Assembly: GCA_964433345.1 (NCBI GenBank)
Contig: CAYSQJ010000002.1
Coordinates: 62,001 to 126,000 of the forward strand
Length of the DNA: 64,000 nucleotides
Source: Ga0077527 sp964433345
Lineage (GTDB): Bacteria > Pseudomonadota > Gammaproteobacteria > Burkholderiales > SG8-41
Direction: 5' to 3'
Part shown: positions 53,747 to 62,234 of the stretch, piece by piece
How positions within the stretch are numbered: the first letter of the stretch is position 1
Layout of the letters: every line of letters starts with the position of its first letter
The notes under the pieces: model-generated
What the model was told of the DNA's origin: nothing
The model's input: the letters and a program-made list of their open reading frames with translations, nothing else
Database searches by the model: none
Translations under genes and position numbers: made by a program

Positions 53747-54304
53747 TCAGTACATGATCGACTGGGTATAGGACACGGTGTTGCGCGGGCCGAGGGCGCG
53801 CGAGGTGATGCGGTAGTAAATGAAGGTGGTACCCGACAGCGGCATGATGCCGTAGCTGCCGGTGGCCCGGCCGCTGCTGCCGCCGGCGACGTTGACGGTC
53901 AGGCATTGCTGGTTGGGCGCGTTGTGGCCGGCATTGGGCACGCTGCACAGCCGGTGGACCACGTACTGGGTGGTGAATCCGGCGGAGTCGGCGGCAGCAG
54001 GGGTGCTGCCCAGGTTGTCCCAGTCGAAGGTGGTGGCGTCGAAGCGCTCGTCCCAGCTCGACACATAGCCCCGGGGCTGGGTGTTGTTGAGCACGGTCGG
54101 GCCCTGTGCCATCAGCCAGGTACGCGCGCCTTCGATGCCGGCATCGGAGGAGGTCACCGCGCCGCGCTGCATCGCAATGTTGCCGGCGATCAGCACACCG
54201 GTGCCGATCGAGCGCCACAGCGCCACGCCGGCCAGCGACATGGCGACCAGCACGATCAGCGCGATGAACAGGACGACGCCGTTTTGCTTGTGGATGGATG
54301 TCAT
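53747..54304 (-). CDS. pilX: Minor pilin PilX
   Basis: A 185-residue prepilin-like protein: short leader ending HKQNG, then hydrophobic helix VVLFIALIVLVAMSLAGVAL. It lacks Glu5, as usual for PilX. The body has GNIAMQRGAVTSSDAGIEGARTWL near 40-63, typical of the PilX N-terminal family. In the operon between pilW and pilY1; it helps form the pilus tip complex. Confidence 0.9.
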   Translation of the reverse strand: MTSIHKQNGVVLFIALIVLVAMSLAGVALWRSIGTGVLIAGNIAMQRGAVTSSDAGIEGARTWLMAQGPTVLNNTQPRGYVSSWDERFDATTFDWDNLGSTPAAADSAGFTTQYVVHRLCSVPNAGHNAPNQQCLTVNVAGGSSGRATGSYGIMPLSGTTFIYYRITSRALGPRNTVSYTQSIMY

Positions 54305-54332
54305 GGTTGGGAGCTCCGGAGCGGTATTGCGA

Positions 54333-55514
54333 TCAGGGACGGATCTGCGAACCCCACAGCATGTTGCGCAGGGGGATCACGGTTTCGTAGACGCGGTAAC
54401 GGTAGTGGCGCCAGTTGTTGGCAGGATCCGTCGGACTGCTGCCGCTGGAGCTGCCGTCGAGATTGGTGATCACAAACTGTCCGCCGTCCCAGGACGGCAC
54501 GGTGGTGGTGACCGCATCGCGCTCGAACTGTCCGGAACGCACCAGCATGCCCACGCGCACGGCGAGCACATTGGCCCAGGCGACGGTGGTCGCCGGATCG
54601 GCGGTTGTCCACTCTCCGGCTTCGATGCGCCCGTTGTTGTTGGCATCGGTGCCGTATTCGGCCTGCAAGGTGATGACATTGTCCGCAACTTCCACCGGAT
54701 CGTTGGCGCCGTCGCCATTCGTGTCCTGGTAGAGCAGGTCGTTGGTGACCTGGAGACGGCTGTTCTGCACGGTCCAGATGTTGCGGCGCGGACTGTTGCC
54801 GAGGTTGAACAAATATCCCGAACTGAATGTTATCGGAGGGGTGGCATTGTTGTGGCGGGCGATGCGCGACTCGGTCGAAGTGCTGCCGTCGGGCAGGTAG
54901 ACGGTGTAGTTGTAGCTGCCCTGGTTGTGACGGATGGTCAATGCATCGGCGTCGGTGACGTCGGTGATCTCGACGGTCATGCAGTCCAGGGTGGGCGAGG
55001 TTCTTGCCACCAGCATGACGTCGCGCGGGGAGATGCCGGCACGGCCGCGGGTTTTCTTCGAGGTATCCGTTGATTCGGTGAACACGTGGGCCGCAGGGAA
55101 TGTGCCGCCGCTGCCGCGCAGCACGATCAGCGTGTCGGAGGCGGTGCCCGTGCCCTGGATGATCTGGACCGGGCTCAGCCGGTAAGTGTAGGCGGTGGTC
55201 GGGCGTCCGCTGTCAAAAGCATTGACGGTACAGCCCATGACCGGAGTGATGCCGGTATCGTAGGCGGCGGAGGAGAAGCCGTAGCCGGCTTCCCGGACAT
55301 CCCGCTCCAGGGTGGACAGGGCGATGATGCCGGTGACCTGGACGTCGCTGCCGGCGGAGGCGGTGCGCTTGCGTTCCTCGGAGGTGGCCAGCATCTGGAA
55401 AATGACAATGATGCCGATCATCCCGATCAGCACGCCGACCATGATTTCAACAAGGCTGAGGCCGGACTGCCGCGCGCGTGCCAAGGGATTGCGCCTGTTC
55501 GGTTCAATAGACAT
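54333..55514 (-). CDS. pilW: Minor pilin PilW
   Basis: A 393-residue prepilin-like protein with leader ARQSG and the type IV pilin start LSLVEIMVGVLIGMIGIIVI (Glu5 present). The rest is a long periplasmic domain with ITLQAEYGTDANNNGRIEAG near 285-304, which also resembles a calcium loop. Its start overlaps the pilV 3' end by 11 bases. Confidence 0.9.
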   Translation of the reverse strand: MSIEPNRRNPLARARQSGLSLVEIMVGVLIGMIGIIVIFQMLATSEERKRTASAGSDVQVTGIIALSTLERDVREAGYGFSSAAYDTGITPVMGCTVNAFDSGRPTTAYTYRLSPVQIIQGTGTASDTLIVLRGSGGTFPAAHVFTESTDTSKKTRGRAGISPRDVMLVARTSPTLDCMTVEITDVTDADALTIRHNQGSYNYTVYLPDGSTSTESRIARHNNATPPITFSSGYLFNLGNSPRRNIWTVQNSRLQVTNDLLYQDTNGDGANDPVEVADNVITLQAEYGTDANNNGRIEAGEWTTADPATTVAWANVLAVRVGMLVRSGQFERDAVTTTVPSWDGGQFVITNLDGSSSGSSPTDPANNWRHYRYRVYETVIPLRNMLWGSQIRP

Positions 55515-56001
55515 AGGAAATTACCTGGTGTCGGCGTTTCGCGGTGTCCTGCGGTGTCTGCCAGCAGACGGTCACCGTGACGCGGTTGAGATCGGCCGCG
55601 GAAACCGCGATCTGTTGCATGCCGGCGGTGGCGCCGAGCAGACCGGTGCCGGAATCGGTGACCGCGCTGACCCACTGAGTCACCACGGTGTTGGTGTTGT
55701 CCGCCTGCCCGCCGGTGAATTCGCAATCGCTGCCGCCGGTATTGAGCTGGAAATTGTTCAGCGAAGTGATGATGCTGGCATCGGAGGTGCGGTCCACGCC
55801 CATCCAGATCTGCGAGATGATTTCGCTGGCGAACGCGGCCGCATCCGCGCGGTTCTTGGCGTCCGCACTGGCCGAGAACGCGGCCGCCTGTATGCCGACC
55901 ATGGCGAGGATGCCGATCGAGAATATCAGGATGCCGATCAGGGCTTCGAGCAGCATGACGCCCTTCTGGCTGCTCCTGGATGCAGGAGAGTGTTTGATCA
56001 T
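55504..56001 (-). CDS. pilV: Minor pilin PilV
   Basis: A 165-residue prepilin: leader ends SSQKG and is followed by VMLLEALIGILIFSIGILAM (Glu at position 5 of the mature form). ATG at 56001 is chosen because GAGG lies eight bases upstream; an in-frame ATG at 56016 would overlap fimT. The small C-terminal domain contains two Cys (CEFTGG, VCWQT) that may pair. Confidence 0.88.
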   Translation of the reverse strand: MIKHSPASRSSQKGVMLLEALIGILIFSIGILAMVGIQAAAFSASADAKNRADAAAFASEIISQIWMGVDRTSDASIITSLNNFQLNTGGSDCEFTGGQADNTNTVVTQWVSAVTDSGTGLLGATAGMQQIAVSAADLNRVTVTVCWQTPQDTAKRRHQVISYVY

Positions 56002-56009
56002 CTGTGTCC

Positions 56010-56612
56010 TCAGCATGCCCGTGTGTCCTTGGTGTCGGTGACCTTGGGATCACAGACGCGGATCTGCCCGCCGGGCGACACGTTGATGTTGAGGCAGCGC
56101 AACGGGCCGCTCGCCGCCGCGCAAGCACCCGCGGCCGGATAGGTGAACTGGAAGGTCACCGGTTGGCCGATGGCCATGGCGCCGAAGCCGGTGAATGTCA
56201 CCCGTCCGTCATAGCTGGCATCGGTGCTCGATGAGGTGACGAGCACGCCGGATTCCTCTCGGCCTGAACCTTCGGCGCCGGCCTTGCCTTCGATGAAGTT
56301 GTAGGAATTGGTGCTGGGCACCCACTCGCGGACCATCCAGTTTGTGCCGCTGGTCGAGGGCGTAAGGGAGTTGACCAGGCCCTCGACGGGCGGGTCTTCG
56401 GTGAGCACCATTTCCACCCTGGCATTGCGTTTGACGGCTTCGGCGCGCGCGAGGTTGAGGCCTGCGGTGACACCCTCGGTGGTCGCGCGGATGCGCGCAT
56501 TCGCGGTGAAAGCGGCGTACTGCGGCACACCCAGGGCAATCAGCAAGGCGAGGACGGCCAGGCCGACGATCAACTCGACCAGGCTGAAGCCCTTGTGGCG
56601 CCGGCTCAGCAT
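56010..56612 (-). CDS. fimT: FimT/GspH-type pseudopilin
   Basis: A 200-residue minor pilin: leader RRHKG then FSLVELIVGLAVLALLIALG, with the GspH/FimT pattern ANARIRATTEGVTAGLNLARAEAVKRNA near 37-64. It overlaps the pilE stop by seven bases and lies upstream of pilV. Family members bind DNA in some competent species; that is not inferable here. Confidence 0.9.
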   Translation of the reverse strand: MLSRRHKGFSLVELIVGLAVLALLIALGVPQYAAFTANARIRATTEGVTAGLNLARAEAVKRNARVEMVLTEDPPVEGLVNSLTPSTSGTNWMVREWVPSTNSYNFIEGKAGAEGSGREESGVLVTSSSTDASYDGRVTFTGFGAMAIGQPVTFQFTYPAAGACAAASGPLRCLNINVSPGGQIRVCDPKVTDTKDTRAC

Positions 56613-57040
56613 CCGCCGCTCTTGTTGGTGACCCAGCAGCTCGAGCCCGCACCGTTCCAGCCGCTGATGACGCTGGTGGTGGTCCGGGTGTTGGCCTGGT
56701 CGATGGTGTAGACGAAACCGCCGGTACCCTGCGCCGCCACACCAGTGGCGGTGACGGTGAATGTCGTGGCCGTCAGATTCGAGCAGGCATAGGTGAAATA
56801 GCGTCCGGTCGGCAACGGGGCAATGGTGCCCGCAGTGCAGGCGCCGACGTAGGTGCGGTTGTCCTGGAAGTACTGTTCCATTTTTACCCGGTGCTCCGAG
56901 AGCGTTGCAAAGACCTCGGCGAGCTTGCTGCGGGTGACGTAGTCGCCGTACTGGGGCACTGCGATTGCCGCGATGATGCCGATGATGGCCACCACGATAA
57001 GCAGTTCAACCAGGGTGAATCCTCGAGCGAGTCGTTTCAT
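56606..57040 (-). CDS. pilE: Type IV pilin, PilE/PilA-like
   Basis: A 144-residue prepilin with leader MKRLARG and mature start FTLVELLIVVAIIGIIAAIA (Glu5). The globular half has the family pattern RSKLAEVFATLSEHRVKMEQYFQDNRTYVG and a C-terminal Cys pair (SSCWVTNKSGGC). It is first in the pilE-fimT-pilV-pilW-pilX-pilY1 run. This may be a minor PilE-type pilin rather than the major subunit, since major pilin genes are often elsewhere. Confidence 0.93.
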   Translation of the reverse strand: MKRLARGFTLVELLIVVAIIGIIAAIAVPQYGDYVTRSKLAEVFATLSEHRVKMEQYFQDNRTYVGACTAGTIAPLPTGRYFTYACSNLTATTFTVTATGVAAQGTGGFVYTIDQANTRTTTSVISGWNGAGSSCWVTNKSGGC

Positions 57041-57221
57041 GGCAATTCCTTTTTCGGACGATGGAAGGTTAGGCGGGATTGTATGCTGTTGCCACCGGGT
57101 GCCGATGAGTGGTTATTCAGGCGGCATAAGCGGTTTATTCCGTGAAATGGCGCACGCTTGGCGAGCCTTCGGCGCAAATCAGGCGGCAAAATCCTGAATT
57201 AGACAAAGTCCAATCTTTGCC

Positions 57222-57236
57222 TTAGAATAATTCCCA
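57222..57236. promoter_or_regulatory. Fur/PerR-type dyad touching the regulator start
   Basis: TTAGAAT-A-ATTCCCA, an imperfect 7-1-7 inverted repeat of the Fur superfamily pattern, ends one base before the ATG of the Fur-like gene. Position suggests autoregulation. Also upstream: AAAG...CTTT around 57205-57217. Confidence 0.5.
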
Positions 57237-57653
57237 ATGAAAGCAATGTCTTATAGCCGAGAAGCCTTGGTCGACCGCCTGCGCCAACATGGCATTTCCC
57301 CGACGCACCAGCGCCTGGAGATTGCCCACGTCCTGTTCAGCCGTTGCGAGCACCTTTCCGCCGAGCGCATTCTGGCGCTCGCCAACGAGCGTTTCGCGGA
57401 GACCTCCAAGGCGACGGTCTACAACACGCTGAACCTGTTCCGCGACCGCGGCCTGATCCGGGAAGTGATCGTCGACCCCAAGCGGGTGTTTTACGATCCG
57501 AACACGGAACCGCACCACCACCTCTACAACGTCGATACCGGCGAGATCACCGATATTGCTGCCGAGGATCTCGAAATCAGCGGCATGCCCACTCTCCCGC
57601 CCGGCATGGTTACCGAAGGCGTTGACGTCATCGTCAGGATCCGCGCGCTCTGA
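57237..57653 (+). CDS. Fur-family transcriptional regulator
   Basis: A 138-residue winged-helix metalloregulator. DNA-binding part: GISPTHQRLEIAHVLF near 20-35 and TSKATVYNTLNLFRDRGLI near 57-75; metal-binding region: EPHHHLYNVDTGEITDI near 91-107, with three adjacent His. It lacks the CxxC structural zinc motifs of Fur and Zur, a feature shared with Irr-like proteins, so Irr/PerR-type sensing of heme or oxidants is possible. Two in-frame ATGs (57237, 57246) are close; no clear ribosome site decides. Divergent from pilE and just upstream of tRNA-Thr. Confidence 0.85.
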   Translation: MKAMSYSREALVDRLRQHGISPTHQRLEIAHVLFSRCEHLSAERILALANERFAETSKATVYNTLNLFRDRGLIREVIVDPKRVFYDPNTEPHHHLYNVDTGEITDIAAEDLEISGMPTLPPGMVTEGVDVIVRIRAL

Positions 57654-57685
57654 ACGGGTGTTTGCGGTAAAATTCGCGTCCCCGG

Positions 57686-57761
<76 letters not shown>

Positions 57762-57770
57762 AGAAATCAA

Positions 57771-57805
57771 TGGCTTAGCGAAATTTCGCTAGGCCATTTT
57801 TGTTT
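57771..57805 (+). terminator. Terminator of tRNA-Thr
   Basis: TGGCTTAGCGAAA / TTTCGCTAGGCCA hairpin (57771-57796, one mismatch pair) followed by TTTTTGTTT. Confidence 0.88.
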
Positions 57806-58080
57806 GCGTAGACGCTATGTAAATGATCTCAAGCTTGGACAGGCTGATTTGATTTGCCACAGCTTTTTCCCGATGCCAGGGCATCAGAGAATTAATCCGC
57901 GCAGTTACGCCACCCGGGGATAAGGCAAGCCCGACCTGTCTATCGGTTTTACAATTCCCGGTGTAAATGCTCAACGCTGGGTAATCCAGGTCCAGCCGGG
58001 TTTGAGTGACGGCTGGAAGCCCAGTGGAGATTCTGGGAAAGGGGTGAAGCCCACTCCGCACAACAGGGGGGAGACAGGTC
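57806..58080. other. Non-coding segment between tRNA-Thr and the dioxygenase
   Basis: About 275 bases of lower GC than neighbours, with no convincing gene. The last 90 bases before the dioxygenase hold several stems: CCAGCCG / CGGCTGG (57992-58016) and CCCAG...CTGGG, and end in a GGGGGGAGA-rich ribosome site. It could be a structured leader of the dioxygenase, or the remains of an island junction at the tRNA. Nothing matches a riboswitch class I can name. Confidence 0.35.
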
Positions 58081-59019
58081 ATGCCGGTTGAAACGCTGCA
58101 CTCAGCAAAATCGCCTTCAACAATTGAAATCAAACCGCTGGCCCTGACCATAGGCGCCGAAATCAGCGGAGTCGACCTGTCACAGACCTTGTCGCAGCAG
58201 CAGCGCGACGAAATCTGGGCGGCCTTCGTCAAGTGGAAGGTGCTGGTGTTTCGCGAGCAAAATCTCGACAAGGCGAGCTTCGTTGCCGTTTCGAAACAGT
58301 TCGGACCACTGTCGCGCGGCCACCATATTCATGCCGTCGACGAGGATTTTCCGGAGATCTATGGCGTCATCAAGAACCGGCACAAGGCGCGCCAGACCGG
58401 CCAACCGATCTTCGAACCCTGGACCGGATGGCATACCGATCTGACGCCGGCGATCAATCCGCCGACCGGATCGATTCTGTGGGGCGTCAACGTTCCCCCT
58501 TATGGCGGCGATACACAGTGGACCGATCTCGGTGCGGCCTACCGGGCACTGTCGCCTGCGATGCGCGAATTCGTCGACGGTCTGCGCGGCGTGCACACCT
58601 ACCTTAACTATCCCGGCGTCAAGCCGAACCGGGATTTCCTCGACCGGATTGCCAGGAACCGGAAGACGAGCGAACACCCGATCGTTCGGGTGCACCCGGA
58701 TTCCGGAGAACGCATCCTGTTTGTCAGTCCGAAGTTCCTGCGCGAAATCGTCGGCCTGACGCCAACCGAGAGCACCGCACTGATGGCAATGCTGAAAACA
58801 CATGCCACCCGGGCGGAGTTCACCGTCCGCGTTAAATGGGAGCCGAACACCGTCGCCATGTGGGACAACAGGGCAACGGCCCACCTCGCACCGCGAGACA
58901 TCAACGACAGTGATTTCCCGCGCGAACTGTTCCGCACAACGCTGGTCGGCACTGTACCGGTCGGCGTCGACGGTCGCGAATCGGTTGCGCTCGAGGGCAC
59001 TCCGCTACTGGCGGCGTAA
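58081..59019 (+). CDS. TauD/TfdA-family Fe(II)/2-oxoglutarate dioxygenase
   Basis: A 312-residue oxygenase. Iron ligands: WHTDLTP near 121 (H-x-D) and the distal His in DNRATAHLAPRD near 262-273; the 2-oxoglutarate Arg is in ELFRTTLVG near 280. N-terminal core GAEISGVDLSQTLSQQQRDEIW near 26-47 is the usual TauD block. Substrate not predictable: taurine, sulfonates, aryloxyalkanoates and alkyl sulfates all occur. Strong GGGGGAGA leader upstream. Placed just after a tRNA gene, a spot prone to acquired genes. Confidence 0.9.
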   Translation: MPVETLHSAKSPSTIEIKPLALTIGAEISGVDLSQTLSQQQRDEIWAAFVKWKVLVFREQNLDKASFVAVSKQFGPLSRGHHIHAVDEDFPEIYGVIKNRHKARQTGQPIFEPWTGWHTDLTPAINPPTGSILWGVNVPPYGGDTQWTDLGAAYRALSPAMREFVDGLRGVHTYLNYPGVKPNRDFLDRIARNRKTSEHPIVRVHPDSGERILFVSPKFLREIVGLTPTESTALMAMLKTHATRAEFTVRVKWEPNTVAMWDNRATAHLAPRDINDSDFPRELFRTTLVGTVPVGVDGRESVALEGTPLLAA

Positions 59020-59149
59020 GTCATGAATGCGCCGTGAATCCATGGGTTGGTTTAGGCGACGTTTTGAAGTGGAAACGTAGCCAAGTAACAGGCAAATGGC
59101 GTGAGGTGGCGCGAAGCGGCAGCAGTTGAGGGTGAGTCGAGAATGCATG

Positions 59150-59170
59150 CAAACTATTGATTTTATTGAT
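59150..59170 (-). repeat. AT-rich dispersed motif, copy G
   Basis: On the minus strand ATCAATAAAATCAATA followed by GTTTG. Lies in the 192-base gap between the dioxygenase and the SUMF1-fold gene; no good -10 follows it. Confidence 0.6.
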
Positions 59171-59211
59171 AATAATTGCCCGTATCAGTGAGCCTTTGAG
59201 GACTTCCTCCG

Positions 59212-60231
59212 GTGCAGGGTGCATCAAAATCCGCTTTACCGTGTATCTCCGAGATCGAATCAGCCGTTTCATGGCGACCCTCATCCGGACGAGTCGCTGG
59301 CCTCGCACTGTTATTCCCGCTGCTGTTCCCGGCTTGCATTGCCCACGCAGCAGGTGATCTGCGTCGCGAGCTGCCGGCGCCGGTGTTGTTCCGCGACTGC
59401 GCCAGTTGTCCGCAGATGGTGCGCATTCCGGCCGGAGAATTCCTGATGGGCGCCGGCCCTGACGAAGAGTCGCGCGAGCGTCTGGACGATGCCTTTCGTA
59501 ACCGCAGCATGCCGCAGCGGCGGGTGCGCATAGCCGCGTTCTCCATCGGTCGTTTCGAGCTTACCCGCGGCGAATTTCGCCGTTTTGCGGAAGCGACGGG
59601 ACATGCCGGAGACGCGTGCTTCGTCTGGGACGGTGGCGAACACCGGCTCGACAGCGGAGCGGCATGGGACAGGCCGGGCTATGCGCAGGACGACCGGCAT
59701 CCGGCCACCTGCGTGAGTTGGCAGGATGCCGAGGTCTATGTGCGCTGGCTCAGCCAGCTGACAGGCAGGCGCTACCGCCTGCCCAGCGAGGCGGAGTGGG
59801 AGTACGCGGCGCGGGCAGGCACGGATACGCCGCGATTCTGGGGTAAGGACGGACACACTGCATGTGCCCATGCCAACGGGGCGGATGTGCGGCTGCGTGC
59901 GGCCCTTGCCACTGCGGCAGAATGGGATGCCGCTGATTGCGACGACGGCCATGTCCATACTGCGCCGGCGGGCAGCTTTCGCGCCAACGCTTTCGGGCTG
60001 CATGACATGCTCGGCAACGCTGCCGAATGGACTGCGGACTGCTGGAACCCCGACCACCGGGGTGCCCCGGCGGACGGGCGCAGCCGCCGCGATGGCGATT
60101 GCGGGTTGCGCACGGTGCGCGGCGGCGGCTGGGACGAGGGTCCCGCCGGCCTGCGCGCTGCCTACCGCGTGGGCAGCCCGGTCGTCATCCGGGTCTACTC
60201 CCGCGGTTTCCGTGTGGTTCGCGAGGAGTAG
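59212..60231 (+). CDS. SUMF1/FGE-sulfatase-domain protein without the catalytic cysteines
   Basis: A 339-residue exported protein. A hydrophobic stretch (VAGLALLFPLLFPACIAHAA, about 28-47) is a late signal peptide or anchor. The C-terminal domain (about 65-338) has the FGE fold: VRIPAGEFLMGAG near 69, YRLPSEAEWEYAARAGTDTP near 185-204 and GLHDMLGNAAEWTAD near 262-276. Formylglycine enzymes carry two active Cys in the final GFRC region; here it reads VYSRGFRVVREE, so it cannot be a classical FGE. The start (GTG, 59212) with GAGGA nine bases upstream is uncertain, because no ATG opens the frame near the signal. Confidence 0.82.
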   Translation: MQGASKSALPCISEIESAVSWRPSSGRVAGLALLFPLLFPACIAHAAGDLRRELPAPVLFRDCASCPQMVRIPAGEFLMGAGPDEESRERLDDAFRNRSMPQRRVRIAAFSIGRFELTRGEFRRFAEATGHAGDACFVWDGGEHRLDSGAAWDRPGYAQDDRHPATCVSWQDAEVYVRWLSQLTGRRYRLPSEAEWEYAARAGTDTPRFWGKDGHTACAHANGADVRLRAALATAAEWDAADCDDGHVHTAPAGSFRANAFGLHDMLGNAAEWTADCWNPDHRGAPADGRSRRDGDCGLRTVRGGGWDEGPAGLRAAYRVGSPVVIRVYSRGFRVVREE

Positions 60232-60252
60232 GCGCAGGCCTTGCGGCGGGCT

Positions 60253-61026
60253 TCAGAGCACCCCGGAAATGCCGCCGTCGAGGTTGATGCTGGTGCCGGT
60301 GACGTAGCTGGCGGCGTCCGAAGCGAGGAAGGTGATGACGTTGGCGACTTCCTGCGCCTCGCCCGCGCGCTTCAGCGGGATGTCCTTGCCGAGCTTGGCG
60401 TAATAGTCGTCGGCGCTGATGCCGTCCTTGGTGTAGCGGCGCTCATGCTGGCCGGACTTGATCTTGCCGATGCAGATCGTGTTCACCAGGATGTTGTCCG
60501 CGGCGAATTCCTTGGACAGGGCCTTGGTGATGGCGAGGCCGGCGGCGCGCGAAACCGAGGTGGGATAGGATTCCGCTCCCGGCTGCTTGGCACTCGAGAT
60601 CGTGATGTTGATGATGCGTCCGCCACCGCGCTTTTTCATGTGCGGGATTGTCAGGCGGGAACAGCGCACGGCGCCGAACACCTTGAGTTCGAGGTCAGCG
60701 GCCCATTCGTCGTCGGACAATTCGAGAAACTTGCCGCGCTTCGAGGTGCCGGCGTTGTTGACCAGGATGTCGATGCCGCCAAAGCGCTTGACCACCTCGT
60801 TGATGAAACGCTCGACATCCGCCGCCTTGCTCATGTCGGCAGACAGCGCCAGCACTTCGCCGCCGGCCTTGGTGATTTCAGCAGCCACGGCATCCAGCAG
60901 TGGCTGGCCCCTTGCACAGATCGCAACTTTTGCGCCCTCGCGCGCCAGGGTCAGCGCGGTTGCCTTGCCGATGCCCTCGGTGCCGCCGGTAACCACGGCG
61001 ACCTTGCCCTTGAGTCCGAATTCCAT
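60253..61026 (-). CDS. Short-chain dehydrogenase/reductase with an atypical active site
   Basis: A 257-residue SDR. Cofactor loop VTGGTEGIGKATAL near 12-25 and NNAG (NNAGTSKRG) near 90; C-terminal DNILVN and YVTGTSINLDGG blocks are typical of FabG-like proteins. The active site is not: where YSASK (Y-x3-K) is expected the sequence reads ESYPTSVSRAAG, so the aligned Tyr and Lys become Thr and Arg, with a Tyr two residues earlier. Start at 61026 gives MEFGLKGK. Divergent from the HtrA-like gene. Confidence 0.9.
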   Translation of the reverse strand: MEFGLKGKVAVVTGGTEGIGKATALTLAREGAKVAICARGQPLLDAVAAEITKAGGEVLALSADMSKAADVERFINEVVKRFGGIDILVNNAGTSKRGKFLELSDDEWAADLELKVFGAVRCSRLTIPHMKKRGGGRIINITISSAKQPGAESYPTSVSRAAGLAITKALSKEFAADNILVNTICIGKIKSGQHERRYTKDGISADDYYAKLGKDIPLKRAGEAQEVANVITFLASDAASYVTGTSINLDGGISGVL

Positions 61027-61173
61027 GCCGTTTGTCCTCCACAATTCCGGTAAAAGAGCCGCATTGTATCGCCATTCCCCGGCCGGACCTGTTGGAGCAT
61101 CGGTATTAGTCGTAGGATATCCGCATGGTGCCTGCGGCAAGCACGTCGCAGGAGCATTCCAACGGAGATGCCC

Positions 61174-62178
61174 ATGTATCCGGTCCACGAATTGATCTCC
61201 AGGCTGCAGCGCCTGATAAAACCGCTGCCCGTCATCGCAGCACTGCTGATCCAGGGCGCAGCCCATGCTGCCGAAAGCCAGCTGACGCTGGACCATTTTT
61301 CGGTGGTGAAGCTGACGGTCAAGGCGGTTCCCGACGCGCGCAGTACGCGGACCCTTGGTGCCCAGCGCGAAGGTACCGGGGTAGTCATCGATTCCAGCGG
61401 GCTGGTGATGACCATCGGATACCTGGTGACCGAGGCGGATACCGTGGAGCTGGCGACGGCCGACGGGCGCAAGTTCGCGGCGAATGTCGTCGGTTACGAC
61501 AATGCCACCGGCCTCGGACTGGTGAAGTCACTGCAGCCCCTGCCGGTGAAGCCGGTCGATTTCGGCCGGTCGGCGACGACCAGTCTGCGCGACATGGTGC
61601 TGATCGTCGGTTTCGACGGCGTGGCGCCGGCCTATATCGTGTCCAAGCGGCCTTTCGTCGGCTACTGGGAATACCTGCTCGACGAAGCCATCTATACCGC
61701 GCCGGCGACCGTCAACTGGCAGGGTGCCGCCTTGCTGTCACGCGAAGGCAAGCTGCTCGGCATCGGTTCGCTGGCGGTCGGCGACGCGCTGGGCAAGGGC
61801 GGCGTGCCCGGCAACATGTTTGTGCCGATCGACACCCTGAAGCCTGTACTCGGCGACTTCATCGCCAATGGCAAGGCGACGACCAAGCCGCGGCCCTGGC
61901 TGGGCATCACCTCGCAGGAAGTGCAGGGCAAGGTCATCGTGACCCGGGTCACCGCGGAAGGTCCCGCGGAGGAGGCGGGATTGGAGGCCGGCGACGTCAT
62001 CGTCGGCCTAGGCGGTCAGCCGCTGAAGGGACAGGCGGACTTTTATACCCGGCTGTGGAAGACCGGCGAGGCTGGCGTCGAAGTCACGCTCGACGTGCTC
62101 AAGGGCAGCAAGGTCGAAGCGGTGAAGGTCAAATCGATCGCCCGCGAGCGGCATTTCCGGAGAAAGCCGGTCTATTGA
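61174..62178 (+). CDS. HtrA/DegP-like protein with PDZ domain and lost catalytic triad
   Basis: A 334-residue periplasmic protein: signal peptide (residues 1-33, QGAAHAAES), a trypsin-fold part (about 40-220) and a C-terminal PDZ domain (about 240-330, WLGITSQEVQGKVIVTRVT). In HtrA the catalytic blocks are TNNHVV, DLAVLK and GNSGG. Here the matching positions read TIGYLVTEAD, NATGLGLVKS and VNWQGAALLS: His, Asp and Ser are all replaced. So it is probably a non-proteolytic relative that binds peptides through PDZ. ATG at 61174 is chosen because GGAG is 7 bases upstream; the ATG at 61168 touches that site. Confidence 0.85.
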   Translation: MYPVHELISRLQRLIKPLPVIAALLIQGAAHAAESQLTLDHFSVVKLTVKAVPDARSTRTLGAQREGTGVVIDSSGLVMTIGYLVTEADTVELATADGRKFAANVVGYDNATGLGLVKSLQPLPVKPVDFGRSATTSLRDMVLIVGFDGVAPAYIVSKRPFVGYWEYLLDEAIYTAPATVNWQGAALLSREGKLLGIGSLAVGDALGKGGVPGNMFVPIDTLKPVLGDFIANGKATTKPRPWLGITSQEVQGKVIVTRVTAEGPAEEAGLEAGDVIVGLGGQPLKGQADFYTRLWKTGEAGVEVTLDVLKGSKVEAVKVKSIARERHFRRKPVY

Positions 62179-62234
62179 GGCAGCCATGAGCGCGGATTGA
62201 TGAGGGATGAGCGGTTTTTCTTATCACTCATTGC

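Noticed and set aside
57992..58080. Cobalamin or other known riboswitch before the dioxygenase
   Set aside because: Hairpins are present, but no conserved box of a class I can recall is complete.
57789..58271. 160-codon minus-strand open frame over the tRNA-Thr downstream gap
   Set aside because: Overlaps the dioxygenase N-terminus by almost 200 bases and has no recognisable domain or ribosome site.
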